Assembly (NCBI GenBank): GCA_902464015.1
Contig: CABQHM010000059.1
Coordinates: 1-20,126, forward strand
DNA: 20,126 nt
Source of the DNA: an uncultured Coriobacteriales bacterium
Lineage (GTDB): Bacteria; Actinomycetota; Coriobacteriia; Coriobacteriales; UMGS124
Direction: 5' to 3'
Shown: positions 1-6,682 of the stretch, in pieces
Layout: the number at the start of each line of letters is the position of its first letter
Position numbering within the stretch: the first letter of the stretch is position 1
Translations under genes and position numbers: made by a program
Notes under the pieces: model-generated
Told to the model about the DNA's origin: nothing
Database searches by the model: none
What the model saw: only the letters and a program-made list of their open reading frames with translations

Positions 1-828
1 GGGTGGGAGGGTGCGTCTGATCGCGAGGTTGCTGGGCCGTCAGGCGCGCCCGCAGGCGCGCCTGCGGGGCGGACGGTCATAGGCGCAGGCACCGCCGCGT
101 CGGCCGCTGTGCCTGCAAGGCCGTCGGACGTGCCCGCTGCCGCGCAGGCCCACCCCTTCACCGGCGCGGCGTTGCGCGACGTGGACTTCTCGTACCGTGC
201 GGCTGCCCCTGATTCCGAGGGCGGCCCGAGGGCCCACGAGGCCCTGCGCCGGGCCAACCTCGAGGCATGGCCCGGCGACATCGTCGCCGTGACGGGCAGA
301 TCGGGCTCAGGCAAGTCCACCATGCTGAAGCTCCTCATGCGCTTCTGGGATGCCGACTCGGGCAGAGTTGAGGTGTCGGGCCGCGATGTGCGCTCCATCC
401 CCACCTCGGAGCTGCGCGCCACAGTGGGCTACCTCGAGCAGTCGACGTACCTGTTCTGCGGTACCGTGCGCGACAACATCGCGCTTGTGCGGCAAGACGC
501 CACCGACGAGCAGGTCATGCGCGCCGTGCACGCGGCGTCGCTCGACGACTTCGTTGCTGGGCTTCCCCAAGGGCTGGACACCCCCCTTTCCGGCAGCGGT
601 GCAGGCGTGTCCGACGGGGAGCGTCAGCGCATCGGATTGGCACGTCTCTTCCTCTACGACGCGCCGCTCAACCTGCTCGACGAGCCCACGAGTAACCTCG
701 ACACCGTGAACGAGGCTGCCGTGATGCGCTCCGTCCTGGCAAACCACGAGGGGAGGACGTTCGTTGTCGTGAGCCACCGGCGCAGCGTCTCCGCCATCGC
801 CGACGTCGTCTACGAGATGGGCGGCTGA
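1..828 (+). CDS. ABC exporter ATP-binding domain, CydC-like (5' truncated by window edge)
   Basis: The frame is open from the first base, so this is the C-terminal nucleotide-binding domain of a longer ABC protein, most likely a fused permease-ATPase exporter half. Visible motifs are Walker A GRSGSGKST (295-321), a Q-loop in YLEQSTYLF, the D-loop/Walker B stretch LNLLDEPTSNLD (from 667) and an H-loop SHR. The NLDTVNEA tail and overall pattern resemble CydC-like and amino acid exporter half-transporters known from gut bacteria. The ABC signature is unusual: VSDGE (607-621) replaces LSGGQ. About 40 residues of Gly/Ala/Pro-rich linker precede the domain. An ATG-less frame upstream and the missing membrane part show that the true start lies outside the window. 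The transported substrate cannot be inferred. Confidence 0.85.
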   Translation, partial: GWEGASDREVAGPSGAPAGAPAGRTVIGAGTAASAAVPARPSDVPAAAQAHPFTGAALRDVDFSYRAAAPDSEGGPRAHEALRRANLEAWPGDIVAVTGRSGSGKSTMLKLLMRFWDADSGRVEVSGRDVRSIPTSELRATVGYLEQSTYLFCGTVRDNIALVRQDATDEQVMRAVHAASLDDFVAGLPQGLDTPLSGSGAGVSDGERQRIGLARLFLYDAPLNLLDEPTSNLDTVNEAAVMRSVLANHEGRTFVVVSHRRSVSAIADVVYEMGG

Positions 829-849
829 GGAGGACGGCCCGGGGTCTTG

Positions 850-878
850 CTCGCCTTCGGGCCGGCTGCCCCGGCGAG
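850..878. terminator. GC-rich hairpin between convergent genes
   Basis: CTCGCC (850-855) pairs with GGCGAG (873-878), with an inner GGGC/GCCC pairing; an outer GGGG (841-844)/CCCC (889-892) can add to it. It lies between the convergent stops of the ABC gene (828) and the LuxR gene (924). No strong T-run follows on either strand, so its role as a terminator is an inference from position. Confidence 0.35.
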
Positions 879-923
879 TTCGGGCGATCCCCGTATGGGA
901 TTGTCCGTTTATTCCCGTGCCCC

Positions 924-2498
924 TCAGCCCTCCTTCGCCTGCACCACGCGTTCGAGCTCCTTGCGGGAATGCACGCCGAACTTGGTGTAGACGTGGCTGA
1001 TGTGGGTGTGCACGGTGGCGTTCGACACACTGAGGCGCTGTGCGATGGTGGCCGCGTCGAGGTCGTCTACCAGCAGGGCGAACACCTCGGCCTCGCGGGC
1101 CGTGAGCCCGTGCGAGACGATGAGGCCGCTCAGGCGCTCGCGCTTCTCCTCATCGAGGTCGCGCAGGCTTGTGGGCTGGCTGGCGGCCACGCTGATGACC
1201 TTCGCCCCCGCCGTGGGCAGGCACACGATGGTCACGATGAGCATGAGAAAGCCGATAGTCATGGCAACCTTGGGCTTGTCGAGCGGGGCCCATACAAACC
1301 ACCGCACAACGATGTAAGCGAGCGCCGCGCCTGCGCAGGTCATGGCACGGATGATGCAGAAGGTGCGCGCGTCTTGGGTCTGCGAGTTTCGCGCCGTGCA
1401 CACGTGGATGACCCAGCACATGAGGTCGGCAAGCAGGAGGCCCTCGAGAGTCAGACATACGCCCAGGTCATCGAGGTAGCCGGCGTTGTTCTCGGGCAAG
1501 AACTCAAGCAGGATGGACAAGGCGCACAGCGGCACGCTTACGCGGCAGATGAGGTCGTAGCCGATGGGGCTCTTTCGCGACTGGAACGCCGACGCGCTCA
1601 GGGCAAACGCGACGAGCACTGCCAGGCATTGGAGCACGATAACGAATGTGGGCAGCTCCTTGGGCAGGTGGTTGTACTGCCCGGCGTTGTTGAGGGCCCA
1701 TCCGCCCATGAGGAAGAGGCCCAGGGAGATGGCGCCGTAGCGCCAAGCGTCCTTTTGTTTGATGGGCACGAGCGTCAGGCTTTTCTCGCCTGGACGCGAC
1801 AAGTCGGCGTAAGGCACGCGGTCATCTGCCATGTGGCCCAACACCAGGGTGGCCACCGGCACGAAACAGATGAGCAGACATGCGGCGACGCCCGACACGA
1901 AGGCGGCGCATACAATGATGATTGCCGCCACCATGAAGGCGCCCGTGCACGCCACCACCGAGCGGGCAGGGGAGAGGCGCTTGAGGAGACGCGACGCCTG
2001 CAGCACGGCGCAGGTCGAAGAGAAGGCCGCCAGCGCGGCGCCGATGCATCCCATGAGCACGGTGAGGCAGGCGTCGAGCATCAAAGGCATGCCGGCACCC
2101 TTGACTTCGCCGCCCAGCTCGATGCTGTCGGAGATGGTGCCGGGCAGAGAGAACGCGTCAGGTGCTGCCATGAGCGAAGACCCGACGAGCAGTATGCCGC
2201 CTATCACGCCCATGGCGGCATGCACTGCGCCGTAACCCAGCGCCGCCTTTGCATGTGGATTGGTCCTGAAGGCGGCGTTGGCGAGGTATGTCAGCGCGCT
2301 TGCCGCAAAGAAGGCCACAGCAGAGCCATCGGCCCCGAAGAGCGCCGCTCCCATGCCCACACCGAGGGGGGTCAGGAAAAGCGGTGTGTACGTCCATGCC
2401 AAGGCGATGCCGATGGCAAGAGAGAACAGCACGAGCCAGCGGCCGTCTTTGGACGCGATCATCTCCATGGAGCTGCGAATGAATGCAGTGGGCTTCAC
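924..2498 (-). CDS. LuxR-family regulator with multi-pass membrane N-terminus
   Basis: This is a 524-residue protein. Roughly residues 20-430 are a run of hydrophobic segments, about 12 membrane spans by eye. The C-terminus (about 460-520) is a LuxR/NarL-type helix-turn-helix with LTAREAEVFALL and the recognition-helix region SNATVHTHISHVYTKFGVHSR. Membrane-anchored LuxR proteins of this build are known to be abundant in Coriobacteriia, typically beside flavoprotein reductase genes; they are thought to sense the substrate or a redox cue directly. The start is GTG at 2498, with GGGAGG about 10 nt upstream. It is divergent from the Tat flavoprotein, so control of that operon is the likely role (inference). 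There is no receiver domain and no paired kinase. Confidence 0.88.
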   Translation of the reverse strand: MKPTAFIRSSMEMIASKDGRWLVLFSLAIGIALAWTYTPLFLTPLGVGMGAALFGADGSAVAFFAASALTYLANAAFRTNPHAKAALGYGAVHAAMGVIGGILLVGSSLMAAPDAFSLPGTISDSIELGGEVKGAGMPLMLDACLTVLMGCIGAALAAFSSTCAVLQASRLLKRLSPARSVVACTGAFMVAAIIIVCAAFVSGVAACLLICFVPVATLVLGHMADDRVPYADLSRPGEKSLTLVPIKQKDAWRYGAISLGLFLMGGWALNNAGQYNHLPKELPTFVIVLQCLAVLVAFALSASAFQSRKSPIGYDLICRVSVPLCALSILLEFLPENNAGYLDDLGVCLTLEGLLLADLMCWVIHVCTARNSQTQDARTFCIIRAMTCAGAALAYIVVRWFVWAPLDKPKVAMTIGFLMLIVTIVCLPTAGAKVISVAASQPTSLRDLDEEKRERLSGLIVSHGLTAREAEVFALLVDDLDAATIAQRLSVSNATVHTHISHVYTKFGVHSRKELERVVQAKEG

Positions 2499-2834
2499 GC
2501 CGGCGTTCCCTCCCGGTTTTTGTGTGGGTCAATCGTTGCCTTGTGTGGGTGAGAGCCTCTCATTAAGGAGGGTGAGAGATCCCTGCCACTCGTGCGGCAT
2601 TGTACATTGCAAATCTTGTAAATTGAAGAACCACCAGCTAGATATCTCAACAATGAAGTTGAGAAGGGTGCTTCTGCCCAACTTCAACACCTCAAGCGAT
2701 GTTTTGGGCACCTTGGCCGGGCTAATGTGCAAGCCGTCAGATGGGAACGCGCCCAGCGGGGCCACACATCACGTGGCCCGCACCCACAGGGAGGGTGCAT
2801 GCGGGCGTCCCACGTCGAAAAGGATGGATTGAAC
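2499..2834. promoter_or_regulatory. Divergent LuxR/reductase control region
   Basis: These 336 bp hold no gene. AT content rises at 2590-2700. Near the LuxR start are two direct repeats TTGTGTGGGT (2520-2529, 2541-2550; 21 bp apart), two GGGTGAGAG (2547-2555, 2570-2578; 23 bp apart), and the palindrome TGAGAG-c-CTCTCA (2550-2562). A minus-strand -10-like TACAAT lies at 2602-2597. GAAGTT/AACTTC with GGG/CCC can form a hairpin near 2654-2686. The repeats spaced about two helical turns apart are plausible regulator sites. No single start point can be called with confidence. Confidence 0.5.
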
Positions 2835-4505
2835 ATGGCTAGTGAGCTCTCCCGCAGGAACTTCATCACCGGCGGCGTCGCGGTTGCAGCCGGTGCTGCC
2901 ACCGTGGCCGCCAAGGCTGCCCTGGCCGGCGAGGCCGTCGACCCCACGCAGCCTTGGGTCCCGGCTTGGGATGAGGAGTGCGACATCGTTGTTGCCGGTT
3001 ATGGCGCAGCTGGCGTCACGGCCGCCATCAGCGCTTGCGAGCAGGGCATGAAGACCATCGTCCTCGAGAAGAGCCCCATCGAGGACGGCGGCAACTTTGG
3101 TTGCTCCACCTCCAACCTGCACGACACCTTCCGCTGCGATCTTGACGAGATCAAGACCAAGGCCAAGCGCATGAGCTTCTACTGCGTGCCCAACGAGGAC
3201 GCCATCGATCACCTCTGCGACGTCATGGTGCAGGACATGTATCCCTGGCTGACCGACGAGCTCGGCTTCAGCTTCTTCGAGGGCACCCGCGAGGGCACCG
3301 CTCGTCACGCCACCGACTCCGCCATCATGTTCTACCGCACTCCCGAGGGACATCCCGGCGCCGGCTATGAGTTCTTCGCCGCTCTCTCTCAGGTCGCCAA
3401 GGACAAGGGCGCCGAGGTGCGCCTGGGCTCGCCCATCACGGGCCTCGTGCAGAACCCGCTGACCCGCGAGGTCCTGGGCGTCGAGTACTCCGACGACGGT
3501 GGCGCCACCACCAAGACCATCAAGGCCAAGCACGGTGTCATCATGTGCGTCGGCGGTTTTGAGAACAGCAAGATCAAGCAGGCCTGGTACAACCACGCCG
3601 GCATCTTCCAGCAGTGCTGGGGCACGCCCTACAACACGGGCGACGGCATCGACATCTGCTCGGCTGCCGGTGCCGCCATGTGGCACCTCGAGGGCTGCGA
3701 GTGGAGCGCCTGCGCCTACCGCCTGCCCTCCGAGGAGGTCGGCTGCGCCGTCTCCATGCCTGAGAAGGGCTATGACCCCTACACCACCACGTACTTCTGG
3801 GTCAACAAGTACGGCTCGCGTTTCATGAACGAGCAGACCACGATGAACCACAACATCGGCAAGACCCCGCTCACCGACTGGACGCACAACAAGGGCAAGT
3901 ACCCCAACGCCGACGAGTACCCCAACCTCCCCTTCTGGATGGTCTTCGACCAGAACATGTACGACAAGGTGCAGCTGTACCAGGGCACCGGCTACTGGGG
4001 CCTGCTCGACACCTACTGCGCCGTCCAGGGCCTGCAGCCCACTGAGGATTGGAACGATTACGCTCTCGACAAGGGCTGGATCGTCAAGGCTGACACCATC
4101 GAGGAGCTTGCCGCCAAGATGCAGGGCGTGAACCCCTCCAACGAGGTTGAGACCTGCGACGCCGAGGGCCTCAAGGCTACCTTCGACGCTTACAACGCCG
4201 CTTGCAAGAAGGGCAAGGACGCCGACTTCGAGCGCCCCGCCGACTCCATGCAGGCACTCTCGGAGGAAGGCCCGTACTACGCCATCGAGATGTGCTGCTC
4301 CTCGATCAACACGCAGGGTGGCCCTTGGCACGACGGTTACAACCGCACGCTCGACGCTCAGGGCAACGTCATCCCTCGTCTGTACAACTGCGGCGAGTTC
4401 GGCTCCATCAACGGTTTCGCCTACCTCATCGGCAACATCTGCGAGGCCCTGACGACCGGTCGTATTGCGGCTCTCGACTGCGCCGCCCTCGACCCGCAAG
4501 CGTAA
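2835..4505 (+). CDS. Tat-exported FAD-dependent reductase (fumarate reductase flavoprotein superfamily)
   Basis: This is a 556-residue protein starting at ATG 2835, with AGGA at 2821-2824. The N-terminus is a twin-arginine signal: S6-R-R-N-F-I11, then a hydrophobic Ala/Val run ending ALA (29-31). A dinucleotide-binding motif GYGAAG (55-60) with E78 follows, typical of FAD_binding_2 proteins; a second FAD contact is expected around CVGGFENS and the C-terminal GEFGSINGFAYLIGN. Family members reduce fumarate, urocanate, other enoates and, in Eggerthella, digoxin (Cgr2). The usual fumarate-site residues are not seen: HHTMGG is replaced by SINTQGG and ANRLGG by FAYLIGN, so the substrate is probably not fumarate. 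An export signal places it outside the membrane. The FMN-binding gene follows after 45 bp and is likely co-transcribed. The substrate is unknown. Confidence 0.9.
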   Translation: MASELSRRNFITGGVAVAAGAATVAAKAALAGEAVDPTQPWVPAWDEECDIVVAGYGAAGVTAAISACEQGMKTIVLEKSPIEDGGNFGCSTSNLHDTFRCDLDEIKTKAKRMSFYCVPNEDAIDHLCDVMVQDMYPWLTDELGFSFFEGTREGTARHATDSAIMFYRTPEGHPGAGYEFFAALSQVAKDKGAEVRLGSPITGLVQNPLTREVLGVEYSDDGGATTKTIKAKHGVIMCVGGFENSKIKQAWYNHAGIFQQCWGTPYNTGDGIDICSAAGAAMWHLEGCEWSACAYRLPSEEVGCAVSMPEKGYDPYTTTYFWVNKYGSRFMNEQTTMNHNIGKTPLTDWTHNKGKYPNADEYPNLPFWMVFDQNMYDKVQLYQGTGYWGLLDTYCAVQGLQPTEDWNDYALDKGWIVKADTIEELAAKMQGVNPSNEVETCDAEGLKATFDAYNAACKKGKDADFERPADSMQALSEEGPYYAIEMCCSSINTQGGPWHDGYNRTLDAQGNVIPRLYNCGEFGSINGFAYLIGNICEALTTGRIAALDCAALDPQA

Positions 4506-4550
4506 GTCTTCTCAAGGCATTTACCAGAAAAAAGAAGGGAAGACTGACGT

Positions 4551-5147
4551 ATGGCAACGTATGTTGACGGACTGTACAAGGGTACGGCGCGCGGTATCGG
4601 CGGCAAGGTGAACGTCGAGGCCGTCATCGAGGGTGGCCAGCTTGTGGACCTCGTGCTTGCGCGCCTCAAGGAAACGAGCGGCATCGGTCTGGATGCAGGC
4701 CCCATCGTGGCACAGAACATCGTGGCTGCGGGTGGCGTCGAGGGCGTTGACGGCCTGGCTGGCTGCACGGTGACCTCCAACGCCATTATCTCGGCTACCG
4801 AGCAGGCGCTTGCCGCGGCCGAGGGCGGCTACAACGACGGCACCTTCGCCGGCACCGCTCGCGGTATCGGCGGTCAGGTGAACGTTGAGGCGACCTTCGA
4901 GGCTGGCAAGCTGGCCGACTTCAAGCTCACCCGCCTCAAGGAGACGAGCGGCATCGGTCTGGACGCTGGCCCCCTGGTGGCCAACGCCATCCTCGAGGCC
5001 GGCACCTACGAGGGCGTTGACGGCATCGCTGGCTGCACGGTGACCTCCAACGCCATCCTCCAGGCTGCCCAGATGGCCTTCGAGGCCGCCTCTGGCGCCA
5101 AGGCCTACGAGGACTACCTCGCTGAGCAGGAGAAGGCAAGCAAGTAA
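4551..5147 (+). CDS. Tandem FMN-binding domain protein, no signal peptide
   Basis: This 198-residue protein is made of two near-identical FMN_bind repeats about 90 residues apart: GTARGIGGKVNVEA (11-24) and GTARGIGGQVNVEA (101-114), KETSGIGLDAG twice, and VDG-AGCTVTSNAI twice. In RnfG/NqrC and related proteins the Thr of an SGAT motif carries covalent FMN; the equivalent residues here are T73 and T163 within AGCT. The protein probably passes electrons to the flavoprotein encoded just upstream. Unlike the exported FMN_bind proteins of extracellular electron transfer, it begins directly with the domain and has no leader. It could therefore be cytoplasmic, bind FMN non-covalently, or be co-exported with the folded Tat partner. 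The start ATG has AAGGGA about 10 nt upstream. Confidence 0.88.
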   Translation: MATYVDGLYKGTARGIGGKVNVEAVIEGGQLVDLVLARLKETSGIGLDAGPIVAQNIVAAGGVEGVDGLAGCTVTSNAIISATEQALAAAEGGYNDGTFAGTARGIGGQVNVEATFEAGKLADFKLTRLKETSGIGLDAGPLVANAILEAGTYEGVDGIAGCTVTSNAILQAAQMAFEAASGAKAYEDYLAEQEKASK

Positions 5148-5186
5148 GACGAGCTTGTCGAGCGTTTGCTGAATAGATGAGCGATG

Positions 5187-5222
5187 AAGCAGGGATGCCA
5201 TGCCGGCACCCCTGCTTTTTTT
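5187..5222 (+). terminator. Rho-independent terminator of the reductase operon
   Basis: GCAGGG (5189-5194) pairs with CCCTGC (5210-5215). After one mismatch, TGCC (5196-5199) pairs with GGCA (5205-5208) around a 5-nt loop. Seven T residues follow (5216-5222). It ends 4 bp before the stop of the convergent radical SAM gene and may also stop that transcript, although no T-run is present in that direction. Confidence 0.85.
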
Positions 5223-5225
5223 GCC

Positions 5226-6158
5226 TTACAGGTGTCTTAAATTCGACCGATACGCGCGCAGCGCACCCTCTCCTACGTCAGACGCAATACGGTTCAGCGT
5301 ATCGACGAGCTGCGTGCGCTGTTCGGGCAAGCGCCCTGCGAGCTGCACGGGGTTCGATGCGCCCATCAGGGCGATTTGCACGGGGATAGTGAGATTCTCC
5401 ACCAGTTCACGGATTTCCTGGTATTTCTCGACCTCTTTTTCCTCTGCCCAGGCACCTGCATGAATCTCACTGTAGAGGCGCGAGTTGCGATAGACGGTGA
5501 GCATGTTCACGCCGATGAGCCAGGGATGCGTCTGGTTGAACGCCTCGGCGCTTGCCTGCGCCCCTTCCAGGCCACGTCCCCTGCCCGATATGCCTGCCAG
5601 GTAGAAGAATGCGTAGCGCATGCCCGCCGCGTCGAGTCTGTGGCACTGTTCCACGATGTCGGCGGGCGTATACCCTTTGTCCATGAAAGCGAGGGCCTGG
5701 GCGTCTCCTGTCTCCACGCCGATGGTGAGCTCGTCGTAGCCTGCATGCGCCAGCGCCGCCAGCTCGTCGTCGGATTTGAGCGCGACATCGGTTATGCGCG
5801 CGAAGCAGCCGATGCTGTGGCAGCTGGGGAAGTGTTTCTGGATGAGCCCCGCAATCTTGAGGAGTCGGGGCGTGTTGAGCGCGAACGGGTTTGCCCCTGC
5901 CAGGAATACTCGGCATCGTCTTGGTTGTGGTAGGTTGAAGAGTCTGGACTCTCCTTTGCGCTGGGGGTTGTGATACCAGGTTTGCGCCTCGACGAGGTCT
6001 TGCTCGATGTGTTCGAGTTTCGCCATACGGAATTTGAAGGGAAGCTCCTCGTAGAGCGTGCAGAACTTGCACCGATGGTGCGTGCATCCGGCCGTTGCCT
6101 CAAGTATCAGCGAGTCGGCCTCGTAGGGCGGCCTCCATATGGTTCCCGTGTAGTGCAT
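5226..6158 (-). CDS. Radical SAM protein (Fe-S oxidoreductase)
   Basis: This is a 310-residue protein. The chosen start ATG 6158 has GGGAGGA close upstream; an in-frame ATG at 6203 lacks such a site. Near the N-terminus, EATAGCTHHRCKFC gives three cysteines in a CX4CX2C arrangement followed by TLYEELPF, the 4Fe-4S/SAM cluster site as seen in a subgroup of small radical SAM proteins (family knowledge). Later stretches fit the barrel: VFLAGANPFAL, IGCFARITDV, ELTIGVETGD (a typical GxETG turn) and FFYLAGISGRG. There is no B12-binding or SPASM domain. The reaction is unknown. It is divergent from an HxlR-type regulator gene 104 bp away, which probably controls it. Confidence 0.85.
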   Translation of the reverse strand: MHYTGTIWRPPYEADSLILEATAGCTHHRCKFCTLYEELPFKFRMAKLEHIEQDLVEAQTWYHNPQRKGESRLFNLPQPRRCRVFLAGANPFALNTPRLLKIAGLIQKHFPSCHSIGCFARITDVALKSDDELAALAHAGYDELTIGVETGDAQALAFMDKGYTPADIVEQCHRLDAAGMRYAFFYLAGISGRGRGLEGAQASAEAFNQTHPWLIGVNMLTVYRNSRLYSEIHAGAWAEEKEVEKYQEIRELVENLTIPVQIALMGASNPVQLAGRLPEQRTQLVDTLNRIASDVGEGALRAYRSNLRHL

Positions 6159-6227
6159 TGCTGCTCCTCCCATGTGTTCGCGGGTGGGTCGTGCGGTCAT
6201 CATGGGCGATGTGCGATAATCTTTGAA

Positions 6228-6249
6228 GTACTGTCTTTATTTGGAGTAC
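6228..6249. promoter_or_regulatory. Inverted repeat in the radical SAM/HxlR divergent region
   Basis: GTACT (6228-6232) and AGTAC (6245-6249) form a perfect inverted repeat with a 12-nt AT-rich spacer, 14 bp upstream of the HxlR-type start codon. HxlR-family dimers bind short dyads that overlap their own promoters, so this is a candidate operator. A GATAAT lies just upstream (6215-6220). Confidence 0.35.
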
Positions 6250-6262
6250 AAAAGGGGGGAAT

Positions 6263-6595
6263 ATGGCACGCAGAACCGGTGAAGAGGTGCAGCGTTGCCA
6301 GGCAATCTCAACCATCCAGCGCATGATTGGCGGCAAGTGGAAAATCGAGATCCTGTTCTACGTGGCATTCCGCGATGTACGCCATTTCGGCCAGCTTCGC
6401 CGCTGCATCGGTGGCATATCCGAGTCAACGCTTTCCAAACAGCTCCGCGAGCTTGTAGACGACGGCTTCCTCACCCGTATCGACCACGGCGAGGTTCCGC
6501 CCAATGTGGAATACGCCCTCACCCCACGCGGCCAATCCTTCGTCCCCATCCTAAGCGCCATGAAGGAGTGGGGAGAGAGGGAGCTGGGGGCGTAG
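6263..6595 (+). CDS. HxlR-family winged-helix transcriptional regulator
   Basis: This 110-residue protein is the usual length for the family. The HxlR pattern is clear: C at residue 12 in RCQAISTIQRMIGGKWKIEILFYV, then HFGQLRRCIGGISESTLSKQLRELVDDGFLTR as the recognition helix and wing, then the VEYALTPRGQSFVPIL tail. The conserved N-terminal Cys in this family can act as a redox or electrophile switch (family knowledge; not shown here). A G-rich stretch at 6253-6260 directly upstream of ATG 6263 serves as the ribosome site. The gene is divergent from the radical SAM gene and probably regulates it and itself. Confidence 0.9.
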   Translation: MARRTGEEVQRCQAISTIQRMIGGKWKIEILFYVAFRDVRHFGQLRRCIGGISESTLSKQLRELVDDGFLTRIDHGEVPPNVEYALTPRGQSFVPILSAMKEWGERELGA

Positions 6596-6610
6596 CGTGC
6601 ATCGTTACCA

Positions 6611-6647
6611 TGCATGAGGGCGGATAAGGCGGCGATTTGCTCATGCA
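6611..6647. terminator. Hairpin between convergent genes
   Basis: TGCATGAG (6611-6618) pairs perfectly with CTCATGCA (6640-6647), loop 21 nt, between the convergent stops of the HxlR gene (6595) and the AlbA-type gene (6683). It is followed on the + strand by a moderately T-rich stretch. The terminator role is inferred from position. Confidence 0.35.
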
Positions 6648-6682
6648 CGTTTCATTTGGCGGCGCTTATGAACAACGCACTT

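Noticed and set aside
2769..4499. Long minus-strand open frame opposite the flavoprotein gene
   Set aside because: It is an antisense by-product of GC bias; the plus strand encodes a clear Tat flavoprotein.
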